Of a stretch of DNA of 64,000 nucleotides, positions 28,009 to 35,600 are shown in pieces. Position numbers and translations under genes: made by a program. The stretch spans positions 5,642,001 to 5,706,000 of the forward strand of contig NZ_SHKY01000001.1 in NCBI RefSeq assembly GCF_004217545.1, given 5' to 3'. The notes beneath the pieces were generated by a model. That model saw only the letters and a list, made by a program, of their open reading frames with translations. It was not told the origin of the DNA and searched no databases. The stretch is from Krasilnikovia cinnamomea. Its GTDB lineage: Bacteria; Actinomycetota; Actinomycetes; Mycobacteriales; Micromonosporaceae. Each line of letters begins with the position of its first letter. The stretch's first letter is position 1.

Positions 28009-28638
28009 ATGAGTCAGTCGATTGGCAAGCTGTTGTCGGTTTCAGGTGAACCGATTGGCCCACCTGTCGAGGACGGGCTGGATCTTGGAAGTTCCCTTGC
28101 GAACGAATTAGTTGCGTCGGTCTTGAGTCGCGCTAACGGCTTCTATGCTTTTGAGTCAGCCTTGCACGTGTTGCCGGTCGCGGCACATGATGGCAATCAT
28201 GGCATTGACTCGTGGAACTCATCCGACCTTTGGCGGGGCAACTACCAAGGCATGGCGGAAGGGATCCTCTTCTTTGCAGAGGACATATTCGGGGGGCAAT
28301 TCGGGATTAAAGATGACGCCATCTATTCGTTTGATCCGGAGACCGGGGAGGCGGCTCATCTTGCATCATCAGTAGACGAGTGGGTCCGTGCTGTCCTGGG
28401 TGATTACGAGTTCGTCACCGGTTATCCGCTCGCACATCAGTGGCAGGCCCAGTACGGGGTGTTGCCGATCGGTGAACGACTAGTTCCGAAACGGCCATTC
28501 GTCCTCGGGGGGGACTACACCCCGGAAAACCTCGTCGCGTTGGAGGCTGCTAAAGGGATGCGCTTCCGGGGTGATCTTGCGGTCCAACTCCGTGACCTGC
28601 CTGATGGTGCCTCAATTAAGTTCAAGATCGTGGACTAA
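28009..28638 (+). CDS. SUKH (SMI1/KNR4)-type immunity protein
   Basis: 209 residues starting directly after the repaired toxin stop. The fold signature is visible: FYAFESALHVLPV near residue 45-57, then a segment ending GNYQGMAEGILFFAEDIFGGQFGI (the FAED and GGQFGI core of SUKH proteins), IYSFDPETGEAAHLASSVDEW, and a C-terminal WQAQYG and LGGDYTPENLVALEA. It should bind and block the nuclease tip encoded immediately upstream. It has lower G+C than its surroundings, like the toxin tip. It is intact even though the toxin gene is broken. Confidence 0.8.
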   Translation: MSQSIGKLLSVSGEPIGPPVEDGLDLGSSLANELVASVLSRANGFYAFESALHVLPVAAHDGNHGIDSWNSSDLWRGNYQGMAEGILFFAEDIFGGQFGIKDDAIYSFDPETGEAAHLASSVDEWVRAVLGDYEFVTGYPLAHQWQAQYGVLPIGERLVPKRPFVLGGDYTPENLVALEAAKGMRFRGDLAVQLRDLPDGASIKFKIVD

Positions 28639-28868
28639 ATTGCCAGACCACGGCTAGAAATGGGGAGCGCCAATGCTCGGTGAGTATGTCCTGGTTGAGA
28701 AGACCTCAACCTGTGTTCCGGCCTCGATCAGGTCACCGACAACCGCGGCTGCCCGCTTCGGCGTCAAGTTGGATAGCCGCTGGAGTTCCGAAGTGGCCGC
28801 AACAGAATGGGCGCGCTGGAGCCGCAAGCCCGGCATCGGCGCGACGCGACCTGCCCGCAGCTGCCAGG

Positions 28869-29168
28869 ATGATCCCGTGGAACAGCCGGGGGGAGCTGGA
28901 CAGGGCCGAACTGGGACGGATTCTTGCGGCTGAGCGGTTCGATCCGGCCTCCTACCGCCTCCAGGGCGGGCTCGGTGGCGGTGAATGCTACGTCCTGGAG
29001 CACGGAGAAGCAGGCTGGGAGGTCTATTGCTCCGAGCGTGGCAGCAAGGGCGGCCTTCGGTACTTCCCAACCGAGGACGAGGCGTGCCAGCACCTCCTTG
29101 ACCTGTTGCTTAGAGATTCGACCACCAGGCGGTTCGAGCCGCCGACCGGTCGTGCTGGAACTTCGTGA
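28869..29168 (+). CDS. candidate second immunity protein
   Basis: About 99 residues from the ATG at 28869 (start uncertain; in-frame sequence extends upstream without homology). The body, GELDRAELGRILAAERFDPA followed by YVLEHGEAGWEVYCSERGSK and FPTEDEACQHLLDLLL, resembles small proteins found after Rhs toxins in actinomycetes. It is soluble and acidic. It is probably an orphan immunity gene kept from a previous toxin tip. The 230 bp between it and the SUKH gene contain only a short minus-strand open fragment (LSNLTPKRAAAVVGDLIEAG) and no complete gene. Confidence 0.5.
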   Translation: MIPWNSRGELDRAELGRILAAERFDPASYRLQGGLGGGECYVLEHGEAGWEVYCSERGSKGGLRYFPTEDEACQHLLDLLLRDSTTRRFEPPTGRAGTS

Positions 29169-29301
29169 GCCATCCGCCACGCGCGTAACGGTGGGACGAG
29201 CGCGAACAGGGCTGTCGCCGTCGAGGTTGGGGGCGATCGGCTGCCGCGCCGTTGCACGGCTTGCCATCGACCTCGTGGTCGTGGCCTGGGGCTTTGCCCC
29301 C

Positions 29302-29800
29302 TGATCTTGGACACTTGAACCTGGGATCGTCATGGTCCTGGGAGTCAGGAGGTCCTGCAAGATCATGGTGAACAAGCACTATCCGCCCGAGTTTAAGGGC
29401 CGAGGCGGTCGCGCTGTATCGGTCCAGGCCGGGTGCGACCATCGCCTCGATCGCTGATGACCTGGGCGTTAACCGGGAGACACTGCGTAACTGGGTCCGT
29501 CTCGATGACGAGCGTCGTGGCGGCGGTCCGCGTCCGGGCCGGCCGGTCGTAGCGGCGGGTGAGGCGGTCGGCGCGGTTGGAGCAGGAGAACGCCGAGTTG
29601 CGGCGCCGGGTTCGCGACGTCGGTGACATCACCTACCTGCCGGTCGGTGAACGCGGATTCCTCTACCTGGCAACGGTTGTCGACCTGCACTCGCGTCGCC
29701 TGGCGGGCTGGGCGATCGCCCATCACATGCGCACCGATCTGGTCATCGACGCCCTCGCCGCCGCCGAGCGGACCCGCGGCAGCCTCCACGGAACCCGGGG
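29302..29800 (+). mobile_element. IS3-family remnant
   Basis: From the ATG at 29365 the reading begins MVNKHYPPEFKG. After small frame changes it continues TIASIADDLGVNRETLRNWV and ENAELRRRVRDV, a typical orfA. It jumps straight into the integrase core of orfB: GDITYLPVGERGFLYLATVV, then DLHSRRLAGWAIAHHMRTDL, carrying the first two DDE aspartates. It is then lost at about 29795. The left end near 29302 (TGATCTTGGACACTTGAA) looks like an IS3-type terminus. Several indels and an internal deletion make it inactive. Confidence 0.7.
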
Positions 29801-29900
29801 AACATCAAACTCTCCATCAAACCCGGGGCTTGACACACCGACCACGGAGCTCAAGGCGGATTCCAGTGGTCGTCGCAACACCTCGACCAAGGGGTGTGCC

Positions 29901-30130
29901 ATGGGAAGACGTCTGGGCTGGACGACGGCGATGACGAGCCGGCCGGCTTTGCGTTCGCCGGGGCGTCCGGGTGTGAAGGAGCATCGGGAGGTGCGGCGGC
30001 AGTTCTGGCGGCGAATCGCTGAAGGGCTGTCGAGTGAGGAGGCCGCGGGTGCCTTTCCGGTGGGGGAGTGGGTGCACGCTGTTGGCGCTGGGCGAGGTTG
30101 TTCTCGGGGCTGTCTGTCGTGGTACGCCAC
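29901..30130 (+). pseudogene. IS30-family transposase N-terminal fragment
   Basis: MGRRLGWTTAMTSRPALRSP is followed by VKEHREVRRQFWRRIAEGLS and SEEAAGAF, the N-terminal part of actinomycete IS30 transposases. After residue ~50 the frame is lost (the expected GVSQPVG helix-turn-helix is garbled), and no catalytic domain is present. It abuts the IS3 remnant, indicating nested insertions or deletions at this point. The following 100 bp contain no gene. Confidence 0.6.
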
Positions 30131-30244
30131 CCCTACCGATCACCACCGCACCCAGGCGGCCGCTGAGTCGACGCCGCCGACACGGTCCGAGCTGGCGGCC
30201 CGGATCGAGCCGTCATGCGGCCTCGCAGAGGTAGTGCAGAGATT

Positions 30245-30266
30245 CTATGCATAAGAATTTGCATAG
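30245..30266. promoter_or_regulatory. perfect 7-bp inverted repeat operator
   Basis: CTATGCA (30245-30251) and TGCATAG (30260-30266) are exact complements around an AT-rich 8-bp spacer, 26 bp before the ATG of the ArsR-type regulator gene. Spacing between arm centres is about 15 bp. It is the likely autoregulatory operator and overlaps the expected promoter. Confidence 0.6.
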
Positions 30267-30292
30267 GTTGTCTGCACCGCTAGGGTGGGCGC

Positions 30293-30868
30293 ATGGAACC
30301 GTCATCGAACGCGCTCGTGGCAAGCCCGGAATTGATGCGTCTGATCGCGCATCCGCTGCGGATGCGGATCGTGGGGTCCCTGCGGATGGATGGGGCGGCG
30401 ACCTCGGCGATCCTGGCGCGTCGGCTCGGGACCGACAGCGGGCAGACGAGTCACCACCTGCGGTTGCTGGCCCGGCACGGCCTGGTGGAAGAAGCCGTCG
30501 AACTCGGCAAGGGCGCCCGCGGCCGGGAGCGGTGGTGGAAGGCGGTGCACGACTCGACCTTCTGGGCCAGTGCCGGTGTGGGTGGCGCCGAGGCGATGAT
30601 GGCCGTGCAGAAGACCGCCCGGGCGATCTGGGACCAGGCGATCGACACGTACCACGAGCAGGTCGCCACGCAGAAATGGAACGCGGCCTGGCAGCAGGCC
30701 GCCGCAAGCTCCGACTACGTCGTCCGGACGACTCCCGAGCGGCTGGAGCGCCTGTGCCAAGACATCGAGCGGCTGATCCGTGAGTCCGATATCGGCGACA
30801 CGGCCGAGGCGGACGCGGAAAAGGTGCTGGTGGTCCTGCACACCTACCCGCATCGGGAGTCGCGGTGA
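30293..30868 (+). CDS. ArsR/HTH-type transcriptional regulator
   Basis: 191 residues. A winged helix occupies residues 10-80: LMRLIAHPLRMRIVGSLRMD, then TSAILARRLGTDSGQTSHHL, a recognition helix with SGQTSHHLRLL. The C-terminal half is a helical ligand or dimer domain without clustered cysteines, so it is not a metal sensor of the arsenic type. Its TGA overlaps the GTG start of the following MFS transporter gene, so it probably represses an exporter in response to a small molecule. A perfect inverted repeat sits just upstream. The pair lies 1.9 kb from the indolocarbazole genes and could serve as self-resistance; that link is inference. Confidence 0.85.
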   Translation: MEPSSNALVASPELMRLIAHPLRMRIVGSLRMDGAATSAILARRLGTDSGQTSHHLRLLARHGLVEEAVELGKGARGRERWWKAVHDSTFWASAGVGGAEAMMAVQKTARAIWDQAIDTYHEQVATQKWNAAWQQAAASSDYVVRTTPERLERLCQDIERLIRESDIGDTAEADAEKVLVVLHTYPHRESR

Positions 30869-32088
30869 GCACCCTGTGGCGCAACCGCGAGTTCAACCTG
30901 CTGTGGACCTCGCAGTCGCTGTCCGACCTCGGGACCGGCGTCGCCTCCTTGGCGCTGTCGCTGCTCGTCCTGGTGGAGACCGGCTCCGCGGTCGGCGCCG
31001 GTCTGGTCGGCACCCTCTCGATGGTGGCGCGGCTCGTGATCCGGTTGCCCGGCGGCGTGCTCGTCGACCGCTACGACCGCCGCCGCGTGATGGTGATCTG
31101 CGACAGTCTGCGCCTGGCCGCGTTCACGACGCTGACCCTGGCGGTCTTCTCCGGCCAGGTCAGCCTGCCGATGATTCTCCTGGTCACCCTGATCGACTCA
31201 TCGGCCGGCGCGGTCTTCGGCGCGGCGGAGGACGCCGCGCTGCGCAGCATCGTGCCCGTGGAGCAGTTGCCGGCCGCGGTGGCGCGCAACGAGGCACGCT
31301 CGTACGGCACCTCGCTGGCCGGACCACCGCTGGGCGGGTTCCTCTTCGGGCTGGGCCACGCCGTCCCGTTTCTCAGCAACGCCATCTCGTACCTGGTGTC
31401 CGCCGTGGCGGTGCTGCGCATCCACAAGCCGCTACAAGGGGAGAGGGAAGAACACCCACAGGCGTATGGCGCGGCGCTCGCCGAGGGGGTCAGGTTCGTG
31501 TTCGGTAATCCGTTTCTGCGGGCACTTCTGCTGATCGCCGTGCCACTCAACTTCGCTATCACGGGCGTGTTGTTCACCGTCGTCGTGGCGTTGCAGCAGA
31601 ACGGGACGCCACCCGCCGTCATCGGCTTGGCCGAGACGATCGTCGCGGTGGGCGGGCTGTTGGGTGCCGTCGTCGCGCCTGCCTTGCAGAATCGGTTCAG
31701 TTTGCCCTGCCTGGTCCGGGGCATCTGCTGGGCGGCGGCCGTGCTGCTCGCCGGCTCAGCCTTGTTGATCTCGAACGTCGGGGCGGCCGTGCCGTTGGGA
31801 CTCGCTGTCTTCCTGGGCCCTGCATGCACCGCGGCTCTGTTCGGTTACCAGGCCGCCGTGACGCCGGACCGTTTGCAGGGCCGGGTGATCAGCATCGTCA
31901 TGGTGGTGGCCACATCGATGGCCGCCCTAGCGCCGACCGTCGGCGGCATCATTCTGTCGTCCTGGTCGCCATCGATCGCTGTGCTGGTCTTCGCGGCCGC
32001 GGTCGTGGTGTCCGCGCTGACAGCGACGTTCGGCGGCGGTCTCCAACCGGCCGTCGAACCCGAGCCAGCGGAGGCGGCGCTCAAATGA
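30865..32088 (+). CDS. MFS drug-type exporter
   Basis: 407 residues with a GTG start overlapping the regulator stop. It shows about twelve hydrophobic helices, an N-terminal NREFNLLWTSQSLSDLGTG typical of MFS_3/enterobactin-exporter-like permeases, and the loop 2-3 motif GVLVDRYDRRRVM. A cytoplasmic central loop (LQGEREEHPQAYG) separates the halves. It should export a hydrophobic compound by proton antiport. Being coupled to an ArsR-type repressor, it is probably induced by its substrate. It may act on the neighbouring indolocarbazole; no direct evidence. Confidence 0.85.
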   Translation: MSTLWRNREFNLLWTSQSLSDLGTGVASLALSLLVLVETGSAVGAGLVGTLSMVARLVIRLPGGVLVDRYDRRRVMVICDSLRLAAFTTLTLAVFSGQVSLPMILLVTLIDSSAGAVFGAAEDAALRSIVPVEQLPAAVARNEARSYGTSLAGPPLGGFLFGLGHAVPFLSNAISYLVSAVAVLRIHKPLQGEREEHPQAYGAALAEGVRFVFGNPFLRALLLIAVPLNFAITGVLFTVVVALQQNGTPPAVIGLAETIVAVGGLLGAVVAPALQNRFSLPCLVRGICWAAAVLLAGSALLISNVGAAVPLGLAVFLGPACTAALFGYQAAVTPDRLQGRVISIVMVVATSMAALAPTVGGIILSSWSPSIAVLVFAAAVVVSALTATFGGGLQPAVEPEPAEAALK

Positions 32089-32110
32089 CATCAACCGGCA
32101 TCTGTCAGCC

Positions 32111-32659
32111 CTATGCCGGAATGAGCGAGAAGACCAACGCATCTGAGGACCTGTGGTCGTTCGTGAGGAACTTACGGAGGCGTCCCTCCTGCTGGAACCC
32201 GGCGCGGGAGAGGACACGCTGCGAGGCGAGGTTTCGGGGCTCCACCCACGCCTCCAATCGCCGCAGCTCCAACGCATTCATCGCCCATGGAATAGCCAGG
32301 CGGACCGCGGCTGTCGCTGTTTCCTGTCCGCGGGCCGGCGGGACAACCCAGTAGCCCAGTCCGCCGACATGCGGTTGCGGCCGCATGGCCACCCACATCA
32401 GGCCGATGGCGCGGTCGCTGTCCACCTCGACGATGGCCTGCGAGATGCCCTCGCCGGTCTCTGCGCGTCTCCATTGCCGGTGGATGAAGGCGAGTCCTTC
32501 AGCTGGTGTGAAGTCTGCTGGGACGGTCGTGCCACAGGGAATTCGCGGGTCCGTACTGGCGAGGCGGATGCAGTCGACATCGGCTTCACGCCACATTCGT
32601 AGGCCGATTCGCCCGTCGCTCAGGACGGGATCCGGGTACGACAACGACCGAACCGGCAC
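32111..32659 (-). CDS. GNAT-family N-acetyltransferase (RimJ/RimL-like)
   Basis: 182 residues, GTG start. The layout is that of RimJ/RimL-type acetyltransferases: LRMWREADVDCI, then GLMWVAMRPQPHVGGLGYWV, the acetyl-CoA loop PPARGQETATAAVRLAIPWA and the C-terminal block LEAWVEPRNLASQRVLSRAG with FQQEGRLRKF. It may acetylate a protein N-terminus or a small amine. It converges on the MFS gene and diverges from the glycosyltransferases. Membership in the biosynthetic cluster is possible but not indicated by known indolocarbazole pathways. Confidence 0.85.
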   Translation of the reverse strand: MPVRSLSYPDPVLSDGRIGLRMWREADVDCIRLASTDPRIPCGTTVPADFTPAEGLAFIHRQWRRAETGEGISQAIVEVDSDRAIGLMWVAMRPQPHVGGLGYWVVPPARGQETATAAVRLAIPWAMNALELRRLEAWVEPRNLASQRVLSRAGFQQEGRLRKFLTNDHRSSDALVFSLIPA

Positions 32660-32766
32660 ACGCCGATTCTGACACTACTTACATAACACCCGTATCATGG
32701 CCGTGACATCGATACAGACCGACCTTCCAAGGGGCCGATCAAGCGGCGCGACCGAAGGCTCTGGTC

Positions 32767-34131
32767 ATGCGCGTGGTCTTCTTGTCGTCACCGGGAGCCG
32801 GGCACGTGTCCTGCCTGGTCCCTTTGGCGTGGGCGTTCCGGGCGCGCGACCGCGAAGCATCCCTGCAGCGCGAGGTGGACTTCGCGGTGACCCTGTTCGC
32901 GCCCGTGAGCCGGCGCATGGCCGGCGCGGCGGTGCGGCTGGCGCGCGACTGGCGTCCCGAGCTGGTGGTGTACGACGAGTTGGGTGCGGTGGGTGCGCTG
33001 GCGGCTGCCGCGATCGACGTGCCGGGGGTCTACCACAACTACGGGCTGGTTCGTACCCGCCGGCTCTGGTGGGGCTTGCGGGAGGCGCTGCTCGATCTGT
33101 ATGACGGGTACGCTGCGGCGCCACCCGCCGAGCCGGCGGTGACATTGGATCCGGCACCGCCGAGCATGGTTTCCGAACTCGACGGCTGGTCGGTGCGGTA
33201 CGTGCCGTACTCCCCGGGCGCGGTTCTGCCGGAGTGGCTTGAAACCCTTCCGGGTCGGCGCCGCGTCGCCGTGGTGCTCGACCGCGACGTTCCGGTGCCC
33301 TGGCGGCCCGACCCGGTGCGACGGATTGTCGAGGTCGCGGCATGCCTTGAGGCGGAGGTCGTGCTGGCGCTGCGAGGCTCGCCGGCGACCGGGATCGGCG
33401 ATCTGTGGCCGAACGTACGGGTGCTCGGCCCGGTGCCGCTTCACACGCTGCTGGCCACCTGCGCCGCAGTCATCCACCATGGCAACAGTGACATCGCGCT
33501 GACCGCGCTCGCGGCGAGCATGCCGCAACTGTTGCTGCCGTACGGAAAGCACCATTATATCGTCGGCGACGCGGTTCGCGACCGGGAGATCGGCTTGGTC
33601 GTCGAGCCGGTGGATCTGGACGCCGGACTGCTGCGGCGGATGCTCTCCGACCGCGCGTTGGGTGCCGCGACCGGCGACGTTCATGCCGAACTGCGGAAGA
33701 AGGGCTTGCGACATGCGGATTCTCTTCCTGGCGATGCCCGGTGCTGGGCACGTTTTTCCGCTGGTGCCACTCGCCTGGGCGTTCCGGTCAAGCGGACACG
33801 AGGTGCTGTTCGGCACGTGCGGCGAAGGTCTCGGGCATGCGTCCGGCGCGGGCCTGCCGGTCGTCGACGTCGCCCCCGGCTTCCGGGTTCGCGACTACCT
33901 GGGGCAGCTCTTCGCGCAACGTCCGGAGTTGCCCGCCCAGGAGCGTGCGGCCGCGCGCCGGCACAGTGTCCACTTTGCTGTCACACTGTTCGCGCCGGTG
34001 AGTCGGCGTATGGCGGGCGATGCGATACGGCTGGCGCGCAGGTGGCGTCCGGATCTGGTGGTGTACGACGAGTTGGGTGCGGTCGGGGCCCTGGCCGCCG
34101 CTGCCGCCGGCGTGCCGGGTGTGCTGCATGA
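32767..34131 (+). CDS. degenerate RebG-like glycosyltransferase (tandem copy 1)
   Basis: The homologous part ends near 33715; the open frame then runs 416 bp further into copy 2 in the wrong frame, so its natural stop is lost. Compared with copy 2 it lacks 49 residues after AWAF (the loop after strand 1, which contacts the acceptor), and the donor-binding HHGGAG motif reads HHGNSD. Identity elsewhere is high (FAPVSRRMAG, VVYDELGAVGALAAAA, EPAVTLDPAP). It is a product of tandem duplication and decay. It is either a pseudogene or a non-catalytic partner. It is the first gene of the indolocarbazole run. Confidence 0.7.
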   Translation: MRVVFLSSPGAGHVSCLVPLAWAFRARDREASLQREVDFAVTLFAPVSRRMAGAAVRLARDWRPELVVYDELGAVGALAAAAIDVPGVYHNYGLVRTRRLWWGLREALLDLYDGYAAAPPAEPAVTLDPAPPSMVSELDGWSVRYVPYSPGAVLPEWLETLPGRRRVAVVLDRDVPVPWRPDPVRRIVEVAACLEAEVVLALRGSPATGIGDLWPNVRVLGPVPLHTLLATCAAVIHHGNSDIALTALAASMPQLLLPYGKHHYIVGDAVRDREIGLVVEPVDLDAGLLRRMLSDRALGAATGDVHAELRKKGLRHADSLPGDARCWARFSAGATRLGVPVKRTRGAVRHVRRRSRACVRRGPAGRRRRPRLPGSRLPGAALRATSGVARPGACGRAPAQCPLCCHTVRAGESAYGGRCDTAGAQVASGSGGVRRVGCGRGPGRRCRRRAGCAA

Positions 34132-34840
34132 CTGCGGCTTCGTCCGTACCCGTCCGCTCTGGCAAGGTTTCCGGCAGGCGCTGCTTGATCTGTACGAGGA
34201 GTACGGTCTGAGGGCGCCCGCCGAGCCGGCGGTGACGCTGGATCCGGCGCCGCCGAGCACGGTGCCGGAACCCGACGGCTGGTCGGTGCGATATGTGCCC
34301 TATTCCACCGGCGCTGTGCTGCCGGACTGGCTGTCGGAGCCACCGCGACGGCGCCGGGTCGCGGTCAGTCTCGGCACCGTGACGCCGGACGTTGAGGGTC
34401 CGGGCCTCATGCAACGGATCGTCGGCGTCGCGGCGGGCATCGACGCCGAGTTCGTGCTGGCGCTGGGTGGGCGGCCCGTCGCGATCCTTGGCGAGCTGCC
34501 ACCGAACGTGCGGGCTTGCGAATGGGTGCCGCTGAACGTGCTCCTGACGACGTGTGCCGCGATCATCCACCACGGCGGTGCCGGCACCGCGCTCACCTCG
34601 ATCGCGGCGGGTGTAGCGCAACTCGTCGTGCCCAACGGTGCTGATCGCCACATCACCGCCGACGCGACGCGACGTCGTGGCATCGGGCTGGTGGCCGAGC
34701 CGGACGAGTTGGACACGGCACTGCTGCAACGACTGTTGACCGATCACGAGCTTCGGGTCGCCGCGGCCGAGGTCCGGACCGAGTTGAGCGGTCTGCCTGC
34801 GCCGGCGGAGATCGCGTCGCGGCTGATTCGCTGGCGGTGA
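33713..34840 (+). CDS. indolocarbazole N-glycosyltransferase-like enzyme (tandem copy 2)
   Basis: 375 residues from the ATG at 33713. It is a GT1-family (MGT-type, GT-B fold) enzyme: GAGHVFPLVPLAWAFRSSGH at the N-terminus, and a C-terminal nucleotide-sugar domain with CEWVPLNVLL and HHGGAGTALTS (residues 286-296). Its neighbours encode tryptophan oxidase and chromopyrrolate synthase, so the likely job is attaching a sugar to an indole nitrogen of the aglycone, like RebG or StaG. No deoxysugar genes are seen, so glucose is a plausible donor. The first copy overlaps its start, so translation may be coupled. Confidence 0.75.
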   Translation: MRILFLAMPGAGHVFPLVPLAWAFRSSGHEVLFGTCGEGLGHASGAGLPVVDVAPGFRVRDYLGQLFAQRPELPAQERAAARRHSVHFAVTLFAPVSRRMAGDAIRLARRWRPDLVVYDELGAVGALAAAAAGVPGVLHDCGFVRTRPLWQGFRQALLDLYEEYGLRAPAEPAVTLDPAPPSTVPEPDGWSVRYVPYSTGAVLPDWLSEPPRRRRVAVSLGTVTPDVEGPGLMQRIVGVAAGIDAEFVLALGGRPVAILGELPPNVRACEWVPLNVLLTTCAAIIHHGGAGTALTSIAAGVAQLVVPNGADRHITADATRRRGIGLVAEPDELDTALLQRLLTDHELRVAAAEVRTELSGLPAPAEIASRLIRWR

Positions 34841-35248
34841 ATCCAGAGGTCTGGAGACTTGCTTAGCCCGGATGTTTCGCGGGTGGGTCATTCGTGTGTC
34901 GAAAACATGAATCTATTGTTGGCGCGTTTGGGAATGACAGTCCAAGAACGCCTGATTTACCCATTGATTCACCGTCTTCGACGTCTCTGGCCCCGCATGT
35001 TTCGCGGTCTTAAAAATGTATCGTGAGGTCACCAGCCCAGATGCATCATACGGTAGAGCAAGCGGTATTGAAGATCGATATTTGAAAAATCCCAGTCGGC
35101 AGAATATGAAATTCGGGTACACGGTGGCGTGCGGCGGCGGTTGACGCGCGGCCGGGGCGAGGCTAACTTCGTTGATGCGGAGGAATAGTATGTGTGAACG
35201 AATGAAGTCCAAGGAAAATTGGTTTCGCCTGCGGACGATTGAACCGGG

Positions 35249-35301
35249 ACTGGTGAAGCCTTAGATGCGGGTTTGAGGGATGTCGCCCGTGCTTCACCAG
35301 T
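35249..35301. repeat. perfect 11-bp inverted repeat upstream of the biosynthetic operon
   Basis: ACTGGTGAAGC at 35249-35259 pairs exactly with GCTTCACCAGT at 35291-35301 across a 31-bp spacer. It is too widely spaced for a classic dimer operator but fits a looped regulator site or an RNA stem. It lies about 300 bp before the rebO-like start. Confidence 0.6.
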
Positions 35302-35352
35302 AGCTTCTTCCTGGACGTGGCGTATGGGGTCGGGCAGGGCTCGTCGGACAGG

Positions 35353-35398
35353 GCTGCCTGCCACCGTTGACAGTAGCTGCCTGCCACCGTTGACAGTA
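35353..35398 (+). promoter_or_regulatory. tandem 23-bp repeat containing TTGACA, candidate promoter
   Basis: A 23-bp unit (beginning GCTGCCTGCCACC) occurs twice without mismatch, at 35353-35375 and 35376-35398. Each copy ends with TTGACAGTA, so consensus -35 boxes lie at 35367-35372 and 35390-35395. A TAGTGG hexamer follows the second box by about 16-17 bp. It is probably the promoter or activator-binding region of the operon starting at 35601. Confidence 0.5.
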
Positions 35399-35600
35399 CC
35401 GGCCAGCACCGTAGTGGAGACGCTGCAACGGCGCCGGCGTTCCATCACGGCCGAACCAACGATGCAGAACCATTCATGAGTACCGCAATGCGCCCGAGGC
35501 GAGCGAAGAAGGCGCGCTGGGCCACGCCGGGAACTGCCCGACGCTGACGCGTCCGGTCGGTGATATGTGGCATCCAGGCAGGGCGCAAAGTGGGACCGGA

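Larger units (their letters stand above)
34841..35600. other. 760-bp regulatory-looking gap before the rebO-like gene
   Basis: No convincing gene on either strand. The first 350 bp are visibly poorer in G+C than the genes around them. The second half holds an 11-bp inverted repeat (35249-35301) and a 23-bp tandem repeat with TTGACA boxes (35353-35398). ATGTTTCGCGG occurs twice (about 34871 and 34997). This is the probable promoter region of the rebO-to-rebC operon. Confidence 0.5.

Noticed and set aside
32111..32659. GNAT gene as part of indolocarbazole biosynthesis
   Set aside because: It is on the opposite strand, with no known acetylation step in such pathways. Its proximity alone is not enough.
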